A DNA stretch of 64,000 nt from Bryoerythrophyllum caledonicum (lineage: Eukaryota; Streptophyta; Bryopsida; Pottiales; Pottiaceae), in contig OZ020523.1 in assembly GCA_963971425.1 (NCBI GenBank), positions 9,544,867-9,608,866 of the forward strand. The letters are read 5' to 3'. Positions 11,200-22,716 of this stretch are shown here, in pieces. The notes under the pieces are model-generated. The model did not search any database, was not told the origin of the DNA, and saw only the letters and a program-made list of their open reading frames with translations. Position numbers and translations under genes: made by a program. Numbering within the stretch: the stretch's first letter is position 1; every line of letters begins with the position of its first letter.

Positions 11200-11990
11200 G
11201 TTTGGAGCTCTCCTGACCTCGAAATGGAACCGATCGATGCAGGATTTTTCTTGGCTTGTGTTCCCGCGGCAATGGCGATGGCGTGGAGGTAAGAATCGCA
11301 AGCTTTCGTGCGCGAATTGAAGGATTTTGCGTGAGAATTCTCGTCGTTGCATCGACAGCCATTCGCTTCAGGTTCGGTTTTTCGCGAGGACGACGACTCC
11401 TAAAGACGTTATGGAGTGGAAATCCGGTATGTGTGTATTTGGGTCCTGGAATTAAGGAGCATGGGCGGTGTTGGTTTATGGGTATGGGTTCCTTATCCAC
11501 ACTCCGCGATTTCTGCATGTTCACACGAGACGGGTTTTTTTGGTGCGAGGTATTTTTGTGTTTGGGTGTAGTTTTTCTTTTAGGATGAAGGGGCATGGGT
11601 ATTATTATTTTTGGGTAACACTAATTATTGAGTCATATTATTGAGCATCTTGTAGTGTTCATCTAAACTTGTTTTTTGCTCTTTATATTTTGTATGAGTG
11701 TAATTCAAAGAAGAAGTGGGGATGGGAGTAGAAGTGGAGGTGGAAGAATGAGACTAGGATGAGACTTTGCATAGGAAAGGGACTTAAAGCGTGAGTAGTA
11801 GGTAAAGTTGTTTGTTGCATGGGCCATGGTTTGTGCATAACTATCATGCGATACATATATTTGTATAATGGATTGATTATACATGTGTCATTGAATATAT
11901 CTATGGCGGTTGCTATGTGTTGCATCTTATACGATCTACTTTATGTGCACTAATCCTTGAAAAACTAAGACTATGTTTTACTAAAAACTA
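11200..11990. other. 5' flank of MPH2, no other gene seen
   Basis: GC-rich up to about 11600, consistent with the leader and promoter-proximal region of the minus-strand MPH2 gene, then AT-rich. Open frames here are shadows of the transit-peptide exon or of its leader. Confidence 0.4.
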
Positions 11991-12029
11991 CCCCAAAATT
12001 GATCCTCTAAGATGAGACATTGCAAGATT

Positions 12030-12360
12030 AATTAAAAAACAACTTTCTATTGATTTCAACCGTAGGATCTTTAAATCAAATACTATATGAAGATACTCAA
12101 AAATATTTCATAAACTTTTACCACACGGATTGTAAGATACATGTATTTGAAAGGGTGCAATATGCTTTTTAATGCCCCGCGCGGACAGGGTCAACTTGCT
12201 TTGACTCAAGATAATGGTATATTTTTCCACTACACATTGCATAGTTCTCATAGATCTATGTTTTACCTTGTGTGAGGTCGTTGCATGCCAAAAGTCACAA
12301 GTAACGGAGGTAATTAGGATAAGGGAAGAGACTTGCAATGACTAGGGGCATAGGAAGTAG
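12030..12360 (-). repeat. Fragment of dispersed repeat J, reversed
   Basis: Contains the reverse complement of the block seen near 15600-15760, 17130-17290 and 18240-18400, whose plus-strand form has a GCAATGTGTAGTGGAAAA-like string followed by TTTGACTC(A)AA and CTTCAAATGCA. Noncoding; copies are diverged and borders are uncertain. Confidence 0.4.
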
Positions 12361-12952
12361 TCATTCGCTTAGGAAAGCAATTCATTTTCTAGATAAAATT
12401 ATAATGTTGGATCTATACAATGATCAAAACAAACAGTGGATAGAATCATCATGCCTTATTGTATTAGAAGAAGGAAAAAATGGAGGGGGAAGTAAATTCT
12501 TAATTTGAACGCAATTTTAAGCTAAAAACAGTGAGGTTGCAAAGAACATTCTTTCATAGCTACTCGCCTCCAACAACTACAATATTCAATCCTGTAGTAG
12601 TACTATTCAAGTTCTACAATAGTACCATGTTTGTCCTCATGCTCTCCCCATTTGAAATTCAAACATTCATAGCTTTAGTTTTATGCATTTGTTGTCAAAT
12701 TTTTTTAAAAATTATGTAAGAAAAAGAATCAATTTCAATAATGGATTTGTAGTTAAATATAAATTTTACCTTGTCAACTATTCTTTTACTTATTAGCTAA
12801 AACTACATTTCAAACTTATTTAATTGCATGGTAAATAAATCAATGATCATTGTTTGTGATATATTAAATGCTATTCATATTTAATCAATTGACATTTCAT
12901 ATTAATTTCCTATTTTTGAGTTGTGCAATAATCAAGCCTAAAGGTTGGCATC

Positions 12953-13165
12953 TTTAATCCCTAAAAAACAAGTGTCCAATCAAAGGACAAAAAAATTCAC
13001 TTTGATTGCAATTAGCTTTCAATATGTATGGTAAAAAATTACATGATTTTTACCATGTCTCATATAAGTTTAGAGGAACATCATATGGTTACATTTGGCA
13101 GTTTTCAATCAATGGAGTAGAAATTCCTTTGAAATGCTTTGGTTTGTTAAAGGTAAGGAAATATT
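12953..13165. mobile_element. Short MITE family B copy
   Basis: Starts near TTTAATCCCTAAAAAACAAG and ends near TCAATGGAGTAGAAATTCCT followed by TTTGGTTTGTTAAAGG. Related copies are at 20667-21159 (interrupted), 25577-25830, 26205-26396 and 57692-57826, often with ends resembling TTAACCCCCAAAGGATCAAG. Noncoding, about 210 bp. Confidence 0.5.
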
Positions 13166-13372
13166 TTACAATAGTAAAAAATGGCCCAAATGGAACAAAT
13201 TGAATATTAGCATTAAAAATATAGAGTGATGCTATACTTGTAATTACATGGTGATGCTATGGGTACTAAGTAATAATTTAACCCAATTTGCATTGTAAAA
13301 AATATTTTGATCCACTATAGAACTAAGAATCTTTGAATTTGTAGACATTGGCATCCAAAATAGATTCAAATG

Positions 13373-13374
<2 letters not shown>

Positions 13375-13410
<36 letters not shown>
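13375..13410. repeat. (AT)18 microsatellite
   Basis: An uninterrupted AT dinucleotide run. Confidence 0.95.
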
Positions 13411-13413
<3 letters not shown>

Positions 13414-13427
13414 TTGCATAGAAAAAT

Positions 13428-13510
13428 ACATGCCTATACATACAGTTCCAGCTAACACTATCATCTAGTTAACCCGTAATTGTCAACTGGAACTGTATGT
13501 ATAGGCATGT
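13428..13510. repeat. 24-bp perfect inverted repeat
   Basis: ACATGCCTATACATACAGTT at 13428 onward is the exact complement of the arm ending at 13510, with a 35-nt loop containing TTAA. It lies at the left border of the family F copy and may be the junction of two reversed F ends. Confidence 0.75.
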
Positions 13511-14997
13511 ACTTTTCTTTGTAGAATACAAAAATTGTACTAAAGTTCAAAAAGACTTACACATTTGGATATTAGATTCTTCAACAAACATCTTTCATTT
13601 AGAGGTCATTTCAATGTCATGTTCAAATACAACATTGTACAGTACCCACCAATAAGTATACGTTCATGAACGTTTCCACACTACACTGCTGCCAACTTTG
13701 ACACCCTCCTGAGGGCTGGAAAAATGTCATTTTACCATGAAATTTTTGGCACAAGATCATTTCTATGTTGACAACATGTGTGCCAAATTTCAAGGCTAGA
13801 AGATGAATATAGAAAAAGATATTCCAAATTTACCAACAAGTGTAGTTGTAAGCCATTCACTATTGCCAATTTTGACACCCTCTTGAGGGCTGAAAATTTG
13901 ATATTTTACCATGAAAGTTTTATCACAAGATCATCTCTATGCTCATAACATGTGTGTTAAATTTCAAAGCCATGTGATGAATACAATAATAGATACACAA
14001 GATTGTTTCTCATAGTTTCACATGTTGGTAGATTTTGAATATGGGTTTTTTTATTCATCTCCTGGCCTTGAAATTTGGCACACATGTTATATTCATAGAG
14101 GTGATCATGTGTTAAAAAATTTATAGTAAAATAACAATTTTTCAAACCTAGGGAAGGTGCCAAAGTTGAAATGGTACCCTTGGTTGTTTGTCACAATTAG
14201 CACGTTGGTAGATTTTGAATTTTTTCTTTTCTATCGTGGATATTTTAGACTTGAAATTAAGCACACATATAATCAACATAGAGATGGTCTTATGTCCAAA
14301 ATCTCATGGGAAAAAATATAAAACTCAATCCATGGGAGGGTGTCAAATTTGGCAAGAGTGAAATGTTTCTCACAACTACACATGTTGGTAGATTTCAAAA
14401 ATCTTTTACTGTGTAGGTATTCTGGCCTTAAAACTTGGCACACATGTATTTGATATTGAAATGGTTTCATGCCGAAAATTTCATGCGCAAAAACAAAAGA
14501 TTTAATCCTTGGGAGTGTGTCAAAGTTGGCCAGGAGTGAAATGTTTCTTACAACTACACTCTCAACTACACATGTTGCTAGATTTTAAATATGTCTCTTT
14601 GTGTGGATGTTTTAGACTTTAAACATGTAATAAACATAGAGGCGGTCCCATGCCGAAAATTACATGGGCAAAAAGAAAAAATTCAATCCTTGGGAGGGTG
14701 TCAAAGTTCGTAGCTATGAAACTTTTCTTAGTGCTACCCATGTTGGTAGATCTTGAATATCTTTCTTTTAATTCGACTTCCGACCTTGAAATTTTACATA
14801 CATGTTGTCAACGTAGAAATGATCTTGTGCCAAAAAAATCATGGTGAATTGACAATTTTTCAGCCTTTAAAAGGGTGTCAAAGTTGGCAGCAGTGTAGAG
14901 TGGAAACGTACATATGCAAAATGAACGTATACTTATTGGTGGGTACTGTACATGTAGAATATTGTGGTCACATATGGCACCTTCACATATTTAAGGC
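13473..14997. mobile_element. MITE family F copy 1, split by a foldback element
   Basis: Left part 13473-13639 and right part 14949-14997 together give an F copy, reading in order TTTGTAGAATAC, ACTTACACATTTGGAT, TTCAAATACAACATTG, then TACATGTAGAATATTGTGG. It is flanked by TTAA at 13469 and 14998. Intact relatives are at 15919-16144, 21243-21468, 33713-33917 and 34433-34648. Confidence 0.6.
13640..14948. mobile_element. Foldback element E1, TA-flanked, built from ~178-bp units
   Basis: Ends are CAGTACCCACCAATAAGTAT and its complement, flanked by TA (13638-13639 and 14949-14950). The terminal inverted repeats are about 60-70 bp and nearly perfect over the first 28. Inside, a motif GCCAACTTTGACACCCTC occurs near 13691 and 13865, then reversed near 14151, 14334, 14511, 14692 and 14871, that is two units one way and five the other, spaced 174-183 bp. 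The TA duplication and CAGT terminus fit the Tc1/mariner superfamily (known rule); no transposase is encoded. The insertion is in a family F element whose relatives keep the uninterrupted site. Confidence 0.75.
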
Positions 14998-15001
14998 TTA
15001 A

Positions 15002-15915
15002 CCTCCAAATGACATTTGTCCCTTGAGGGACTTTGAAGAGTTTAAGCAGGTTACTAAAAATATTGTTTGAAAGTTAAATTTTGAAAATTAAAATTTGAAA
15101 GGTAAAATTCGAAATTTCAAATTTCAAAATGATTTTTTGAACTGTTTATTGAAAATAAGCATCTTGAAAAGCTTCGAGGATTCTTTTTGGAATCATTAAT
15201 TTGGAAAAAATGATGGTGCTTTAAAAACAAAGTTGGACTCTAGGCAATTTGGCATAGTTTTGTTCAACTATTATAGTTGAACAATATAATATAATATTGT
15301 ACATTTTTTGAGGCAAACAATAGTGAAGGAAAGTATAGAGATTAAATAAACGTTGATTCATGTAATGTTTTTGACTAAAATGCATATAAATGACATCGAA
15401 ATCATGGATTGCATTTTTTCCAAAAAAATCCCCTAGTAGATAAAGGCATGATAATTTTATTTATTGAATGGATTTAAGATCCAACTACTATTTATTTTAT
15501 CAAAAAATAAAGTTTCAATGCTAAGGAAATGGTCATGTTCTATGGCTCCCAAAAACATTGCACAGTTTTTTCCTTCCCCCAAAATCCTTTATTGTTTGAT
15601 GAGCAATCATCTAAAACAAGGTTATGCATATTTTTCATAAATTTTTATGAATTGTATAGTGGAAAATGATGTTTTTAGTTTGACTCAAATTAGGTTGACC
15701 CGCCCTCGGCAAGGCACATGCACTCTTCAATGCATGTATCTTGTAATCCACCTGGTTGAGGTATACCAAAATATTGACTATACTAAAAGTCACAATTAAC
15801 AATCGAAAATGGTAAAAATTATACAGTAAAAAAGTTATTTAACCTCTAAACTTGCAGGAAAATGCAATGCATACAAGAATGAAGAAGATACACTACCTTT
15901 GGCACCATAAGAGAC
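15002..15915. other. AT-rich DNA with repeat J fragment
   Basis: No gene. The stretch 15600-15760 resembles parts of repeat J (TTGTATAGTGGAAAATGATG, CACTCTTCAATGCATGTATC). Confidence 0.35.
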
Positions 15916-15918
15916 TAA

Positions 15919-16144
15919 TCCTTAAACGTTTAGAATGTGCCACTGGTAACCACAATATTCTACATGTACAATGTTGTATTTGAACATGATAAGGATTAAA
16001 TATTGAAATGACCTCCAAATAAAAGATGTTACTGAAGAATCTTCAATCCAAATGTGTAAGTCTTGCTAAACTTTACTACAATTTATGTATTCTAGAGAGC
16101 AAATTATGTGCTTGTATATATAGTTCTTGACTAACTTTTAAGGG
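15919..16144. mobile_element. MITE family F copy 2 (uninterrupted)
   Basis: Contains CACAATATTCTACATGTACA and ATGTTGTATTTGAACATG without any insertion, so it represents the empty site for foldback element E1. The right end reads ACTTTTAAGGG then TTAA. Confidence 0.6.
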
Positions 16145-16689
16145 TTAAAGTAGTCTCATAGTATCTCATCTTTGAGGGGCAATTTGGAGTGATTTTGATG
16201 AAACATAATCACAATATTTAAGAGATCAAAGTAAGCAAAGTGGATGCAAGTTACCTTAATTTTGGAAATTAATCACTTTCAAAGACAATTATGAGCCAAA
16301 ACATGGCGTTTCATTCTCTTAAGAATTAGATTTTATTAGATCCAACTTAAATATTTCTTATCAATTCTATATAACTTAAGTATTCCTTGTTTATTCCAGT
16401 TCATCATTAACATTAATTGTTGTAAAATAATATGATTTTCTTCTTGAGAGTGATATTTACCAAATTTCAATTTTGAAAAAGATTATTGTACTTTTCAAAA
16501 AAACATATTTCAATTACAATTGAATCAGCAAGATTCATTAAACTTCTAAAGGGAATTTTGTACTACAAACTACGTTTTGGCAAGTTTCTAAAACTCAAAT
16601 TAGAAGATCGATTTCTGAAATTTGAGATTATGGATTATCTTAGTGGGGATTATTTTTCAACTTTTAAGCTTATTAGGAAAATTATGGTG

Positions 16690-18680
16690 CATTGAGATCT
16701 AGGGCAGCTAGGCAGGGTTCTATAGAGCTAAAAAGTAGTACTCTAGAGCTGAATAGTACAATCTTTTGTTGCATCAAGCAAAGCAGGAAAGTTCTTGGAA
16801 GCCCTCATTGATTTTACATAACAAGCATAGAAATCAAGCATTTTGTTTCTTTTCAAGTTTTTTCCCCCTTAATAGAAGGAGACATGATGTTGTCATCTAT
16901 TGTTCAAATTTTATATCCAAAAATATTTTATTGAAATTTTAAAATAATCGTTTTGATGAGGAAATGGCCGCATTCTCTACCCCTTGTCATTGCAAGATCT
17001 TTCTCCTTATCCTAAACCCCTCCATTACTTGTGATTCTTGGTGTTCATTAACCTTACATAAGGTAGACAAACATACACTTTATTCACGGCAACCCCCTTT
17101 GAGGACGGGAGTTCTTCTTCTTCTTCTTACATAAGGTAGAACATAGTTCTACAAAATTCATGCAATGCGTGGTGGAAAATTATGCTATCATTTTGAGTCA
17201 AAGTACGTTGATCTTGTTTGCGCAAGGAAGATGAAAAAATTGTTGCACCCTTCAAATGCACGTATATTACAATTCACAAGGTCATTCTTTACATCATATT
17301 TTGAGTGCCTTCTAGTAAAATTTGAAATCCCACGGTTGAAAATAGTGAAAATGCTTTTAATTTATTCTCATAAAGTCTCTTTAAAAAGAGACAGGTTTCG
17401 AGTAGTTTTGGTGAAAGACAGTCATAGTTCTTGGGTTTTTAATTGTTTTTATTCATAAAATCATTTAATACATGAATACAATAGCATTAAGTTCTATTTC
17501 ATTCTCATGAGATGGAATTTACCACCTGATGTAGATATCTTGTATGTTGTAAGCATATGTAATGTTCATCATTTGTATACACAATGAAAAAAAATAAAAA
17601 TTCTATACATCTATGTTGTAAGCATTAAAATAAGAAAAAACATTAAAATAAGAAAAACAAGAAAAATAAATTATTTTAAGTCCTTCATGAATTATTTTCT
17701 TATTTTGACCTCTGAATTTCTCAAAGTCTTCTTTGGAAACTTTTGGAGGTTTGGGAAGGTTCTTGTGGTGTCAATTCACAACAATTCTCTTTGAAATTTT
17801 TATTGTAGATGGACATTACTAAAAGTTTTTTGGGTGTACATTTTTTTCTTTTGAAATTTGACATTAAATGAAAAGATTATGCTACCCGAAGGAGTTTCTT
17901 AGAAATGGCAGTCAAGCCGGGTAGGGTACTAAAAAGCTAAAAAGTAGTATTGTAGAGCTAGCATATCAGTGCAACTTCTTATTGGTGAGTAGGAGTGAAG
18001 AAAAGTTTTTGGCAACTCTCATTTAAAATTAAAAAAAACGTGTAAAGATCAAGGATTTTACCTTTACCAAAAAAAAATTCTTCACCTACTAGAAGAAGCA
18101 TAATGATTCTATCCACCGTTCATATCTTGGGTCCAACAATTTAATAAAATTGCTCTTCCAAGTGAATGGCTATTTTTAAATCCATAGGCATTGCAAGTTC
18201 AATCTTCTTATCCTAAGCACATGCATTACTTGTGATTTTTGGTGAGCGATGACCTAACACAAGGTAGGGGCAAATATATAGAATTTATGCAATGTGTAGT
18301 AGAAAAACATGTCAATTTCTTGAGTCAGAGTACACTAACCCTATTTTTGCAAGGAAGACAAGAACCATATTGCACTCTTCAAATGCACTTATCTTATACG
18401 CCATGCTGTCAAGGTTTACAAAAACTATTAAGTTTCCTCTTGTAGTAATCGACTTGAAATTACTATGGTTTCACTTATCTTATACTCCATGCTGTCAAGG
18501 TTTACACAAACTTTTAAGTTTCTTCTTGTAGTAATTGACTTGAAATTTTTATGGTTGAAAAAAGTAAAACACTGTTTAAATTAGTCTTTGAACATCTCAT
18601 TTTAGAGAGACAACTTTGGGGTGGTTTTGGTGTAACAAAGTCTTGAGAGTTTAGGGATTGAATGTTGTTTCTATTTTTTA
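16690..18680. repeat. Two tandemly placed copies of dispersed repeat J
   Basis: Copies at about 16690-17450 and 17905-18680 share AGCTAAAAAGTAGTA near the start and the GCAATG(C/T)GT(G/A)GT to CTTCAAATGCAC block near the end. A short retroelement tail lies inside the first copy (17070-17134). Open frames here (17165-17458, 18239-18531) are translations of the repeat and look noncoding. Confidence 0.45.
17070..17134 (+). mobile_element. Retroelement 3'-end fragment with (TTC)n tail
   Basis: ACACTTTATTCACGGCAACC followed by a short hairpin region and GTTCTTCTTCTTCTT. It matches in reverse the 3' termini at 31366 and 60290, so it is a severely 5'-truncated copy in the opposite orientation. Confidence 0.55.
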
Positions 18681-19235
18681 ATGAGATGTAAGTATGCTTT
18701 AGTACCTAGTTTCAAGTCGTTTGAACATGTTTTTGGTGTTTTGTGGCTTTAAAAATAGAATAAAATATCATTTTTTGTAAGGCACACCTTTTTTTCTCTA
18801 AAACAAACTTATAAGATACTTGCCTATACCCTAGTACAAGTTGTACGCTTGGTACAAAACTGGAAGTTTAACAAGACACATTGCCTTGCCCTCCGCCATT
18901 ATTCCACATCAAATGCTAGTCGGGCAACGAGCTGTTATATGAGAGAGGGCGATACATGAGACTCTTGAATTACTATGCCGATTTTAGTTGGGTTTGATTG
19001 TTGCCATGGCACCCTCCGTGGCTCCATCAGTAAGGCCGTAAAAAATCATTAAGTAAGGCCATAAAATATCATTAAGTTTCTAACAGTGAAGCATCCAAAG
19101 GCAAAGATCCTTAGAAAATAATGAAAAGACTTTCACATCCAAACTAGCTCTAAAATCACTCAAAAACCAAAGCATATCTGATGTCCAATCAAATTGTTCC
19201 ACTTTAGACCAAATTCAAAATTCAAAAGTAGCGAT

Positions 19236-19500
19236 AAGAACTTCGGCTTCCGGAGGAGGTCGACGTAAATAGAGTGTCTGTTCATTCCCGTCACTATTTC
19301 TTTGTCCATAGGACAAGGAAAAGCGGAGATGAACTACTGTCTTCTTTCAAGGGAAGATACTATGGGACAAGTAGCTAGTAACCAGTGAGTAGTAACCAAT
19401 AACCAGTGAGTAGTAACCAATAACCAGTGAGTAGTAACCAATAACCAGTGAGTAGTAACCAATAACCAGTGAGTAGTAACCAATAACCAGTGGTTGGAAA
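19236..19500 (-). mobile_element. 5'-truncated retroelement tail with 21-bp minisatellite
   Basis: The stretch 19236-19365 matches the 3' UTR of the retroelement at 60290-60430 (GAATAAAGTGTCTGTTC-like string, the paired GGACAAGG, the AACTAC block). At 19381-19491 the unit ACCAGTGAGTAGTAACCAAT is repeated about five times at a 21-bp period. The other copies have AACCA-rich sequence at the same place, so the minisatellite probably grew from it. A weaker related piece is at 19770-19840 and another, in plus orientation, at 20203-20240. Confidence 0.6.
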
Positions 19501-19922
19501 CTAAAAATTCATAACTATTAACTTTCTACTGAAGTATTATGATTTATCCTATCAAAGATGATATTTTAATAAGATTCTTTTGAATGAAATATCATTTAGG
19601 CTTATTTTTATTACTAATCTTTAAAAAAATGTTAACTCATACATGACCAAAATAAAAATAGAAACAATTCTTTAGATGTATAGCTGAATAAAACAACAAC
19701 TTCCTATTTATTATACAAGCAAACAATGTCTTTGTCTAAAAAAGGAAACAAATATTCTACAATAGTGACCACTGTGAATAAAATGTTTGTTTGTTCTATC
19801 CCTAAGTTTATGTCCATGGAACATAAGTTAGCACTATAGAATTATTTTGCTCCTTAACGTGTATATTCTATTGAACCAATTACTATTTTGAAAAAAAATG
19901 AATCAACAATAGTGACTAGTAA

Positions 19923-20127
19923 CTACACTAAACACTGAATATAGTGTAGAGGGATTATTGATGTAGGTCACTCACACTAATTTCCATCAAAGCATGTGCA
20001 TGCCAAGTTCTGGTTGGGTATTTGTTCTCAAGCAAGTGTGTGTGAGTCAACAATTGCATGTAAATTTTCAATTAGTGTAGGAAATTTCAAATATTCTAGT
20101 CTACACTATATTCACGGAACGGTGTAG
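19923..20127. mobile_element. MITE family G, copy 2
   Basis: CTACACTAAACACTGAATAT at the left; CTACACTATATTCACGGAAC then GGTGTAG at the right. Highly similar to 6306-6509. Confidence 0.7.
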
Positions 20128-20666
20128 TAGATAGTAACCATTTCCAAAGATATGATAGGTATTATGTTGTGTGGTTGTTTAAAGACATAGACTTTGTGGT
20201 GGAACAAACAAGCACTTTATTCACGCTGGACCAGAGTTTCTCTTCTATGGTCGTTTGCAAAGCCATGAGTTTTTGTTGGTTGGTGGAGCCTCTATTCCAT
20301 ATTATTGGCTGAGGATGAATAATTAATGGGCTCTTTCATTGTACCTGAAGTGCGTAGTGGTTTTGGGCTACATTATCAGAAACAACATGCAGAAAAGTTT
20401 GTACAAACCTTGAGATCTATCATGTGACAATGACAAGATGCTTAATTCCTAAAAGCATTAAATGTCAATTTCCAACACTTTGGATAATTTCTCCTTCATC
20501 CAAAGTTGACTTTTAATACAATCCACAAGGTTCAACTCCAATCTAAGTCTAGAATCTTCGCCCAACCGAAGATGTTAAGACACCACCAAGCTCTTCCATT
20601 GGTGGAGCCATCTAGAGTGAACAAAATAGTAATATTAAAATAAAAATAAAGAGGACATCTCGTTAA

Positions 20667-21159
20667 CCCCCAAAGGATCAAGTATCTCTTGAATGACAAA
20701 ACTTTCACTTTGACTGCAATCATCTTTCAATCCTTACTGTCCAAATTCACAAGAAATTCACCACATCATCTCATATAAGTTTACAAGAAAACCCTACAGT
20801 CATTTTGAAAAAGTTAATGTTGGCAATTATTAACTTTCTAGTGTCGAGCATGACCGGCGAGACCTAGGAGATACATGACAGAGTATGTAGAACATCATGT
20901 ACACATTGGATACATATCACCGCGACACTAGTTCATGCAAATCACTCTAGCTTGCTAAAGCCTACATCAATTCTTGAGGCAATGGTCTCATTAGAATCAT
21001 CGTAACCTACGTCCATTGTGAAGAATGTTTTGGCGCTAATTTCCTCCATTGACTGCAACACAACGTTTTCACCCCCCTCCAAGAGACCACATTTCGATCT
21101 CCCAAGCAGTGAAAGGGTCAATAAATGGAGTAGAGATTCCCCTAAAATACCTTGTTAGG
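20667..21159. mobile_element. MITE family B copy carrying a ~300-bp nested insertion
   Basis: TTAA (20663) CCCCCAAAGGATCAAGTATC opens a family B copy that breaks off near 20820 and resumes near 21117 with TCAATAAATGGAGTAGAGAT, ending at TTAA (21160). In the shorter copy at 12953 these parts are adjacent. The inserted piece shares GAGATACATGACAGAGTATG-like sequence with dispersed repeat D. Confidence 0.5.
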
Positions 21160-21206
21160 TTAAGACCCCACCAAGTTGTTCCATTAGTCCAATAGCCATC
21201 AAACGC

Positions 21207-21231
21207 AAAAAAAAAAAAAAAAAAAAAAAAA
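21207..21231. repeat. Poly(A) run of 25
   Basis: Homopolymer between the family B and family F elements; an old retroposition tail or slippage. Confidence 0.9.
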
Positions 21232-21242
21232 CACCTAGTTAA

Positions 21243-21468
21243 TCCTTCAACATCAAAAGGTGCCTCTGGTGGCCACAATATTCTACGTGTATAATGTCGT
21301 ATTTGAACATGATAAGGTGGAGATATTGAAATGACCTCCAACTGAAAGATGTTAGTTGAAGAATTTTCAATCCAAAGGCGTAAGTCTTGCTAGACTTCAG
21401 TACTTTCCGGGTATCCTTCAGAGTAAAATACGTCCATGTACATACGGTTTCCGACCGAAGTTTAAGGG
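21243..21468. mobile_element. MITE family F copy 3
   Basis: TTAA (21239) TCCTTCAACATC at the left, CCGAAGTTTAAGGG TTAA (21469) at the right; internal GGCCACAATATTCTACGTGT and CGTATTTGAACATGATAAGG match the other F copies. Confidence 0.6.
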
Positions 21469-21499
21469 TTAAACTCTCCAAAGACATCCCAAAAAAATT

Positions 21500-22716
21500 C
21501 AAAGGGGAGGAGAGAAAAGAGCGGCGAGGAGAGAGAGAAAAGTAGAGAGAGAAAAGAAGAGAGGCGAAAAAGACGAAAAACATCGTGTCACCGCCATGCA
21601 TCGCCACGTAGCCTCCGCGCAGGAATCAAAGAGCGCGAAACCCGGGCGCCCATCACCCGGCCCGCGCCCGCGCCCGGCCCCTTCCCCGGCCCGTCCCCGA
21701 ACTCCGCCTTGCTCCCCTCCCTCTCTCTCTCTCTCCCTCTCTCTCTCTCCGTCTCCGTCTCCTTTCGCTGCAACAAGTGTCGTCGAGCTCCCGAGACGCG
21801 CCTCACTTGCAGCAGCGCACACCTCCTCCCTCGCTCCACCTCCACCTCCACCTCTCCTCCTCCATACCCTGCGCCCGATCCGGTTACTACCTGCTACTCG
21901 GGCGATTGCGTGCTCGCCCCCTACTCACACGAGGAGGACAAGTCTCGTGTCTGCTCGGTGTCACCAGGTAAGCTGTAGCACTTCCTTTCTGTGACTTGTG
22001 TCGAGATACGGACCAACTAGACGAACACAGCCTTGTAGCGCGAGAGCGAGCGAGAGAAGAGAGAGAGCGAGAGAGAGATGGGGGTTCTTGGTAGAATTGG
22101 GTGCCCTAGGGAAGGGTTGCATGTTTGGGAGGTGGGGTAGGTTATGCGTCGCGGGGATCTTTTCCTGGAGGCGGTTGTGGTTCTCTGGATTGCGTGGTTC
22201 GTTGTTAGGATAACCTAGGGGGAGAATGGTGGGGTTAGCTGGGGGGTTGATGACTTCCACGGTCGTGTTGAGGAGATCTGAGAAGTGGGTTGTGGAGAAT
22301 GTGGAGAGAGGTGGACTGGTTCGTCTTCGGGATTTAGGTGTGTTGCATGTGTGTGTATGTGTGTGGAGGAGGGGGTTGGAATTTTGAGGGTTTGGGTGCC
22401 TGGAGAAGTGAGTCAGGAGAGACACTTTGGTTCCGGAGACTTACATTTCGAGGTTTGTGTGGACAGGGAGGAAGCTGGAGTTTTTGCGATGGAATACGGA
22501 TTGGGCGGGGGCTGAGGATGGTGTAGAGTGAGATTCCGGACGTGAAGGGTGTTGTGTGGCAGGTTTGAAAGGGATTTTTGGAGGGGTGGAAAGTCGGGAG
22601 CGCTGGCAGGTCCGGACGCCCGCAGTCGGGCCCGAGATCGCGCTGCCCGGCGGGTAGCGGCGTCGGAGAGCCAGCAGGCGCAGCCGGCGGCAGCGGCGGC
22701 TTGGCAGCAGGAGGAG
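21500..22716 (+). promoter_or_regulatory. Promoter-proximal region and 5' UTR of the bZIP gene, with a probable leader intron
   Basis: GA-rich (21500-21575) and CT-rich (21715-21755) microsatellites, common in plant core promoters and leaders, precede a GC-rich stretch. A good donor (CACCAG|GTAAGC, exon end 21967) and acceptor (TGTGTGGCAG|GTTTG, next exon from 22563) suggest a leader intron of about 595 bp. Leader introns are usual in ABF/AREB genes. The transcription start itself cannot be fixed by eye. Confidence 0.5.

Noticed and set aside
10762-11596. Frames overlapping MPH2 exon 1 on both strands
   Set aside because: Shadows of a GC-rich coding exon and its leader; only the frame with the Tat signal and family matches is real.
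13244-14847. Several 60-85 codon frames within foldback element E1 and its E2/E3 counterparts
   Set aside because: The same peptides recur once per 178-bp unit in all copies and are interrupted by stops in most; they reflect repeat sequence.
19381-19491. CRISPR-like array
   Set aside because: Units are contiguous 21-bp tandem repeats without spacers, in a plant genome.
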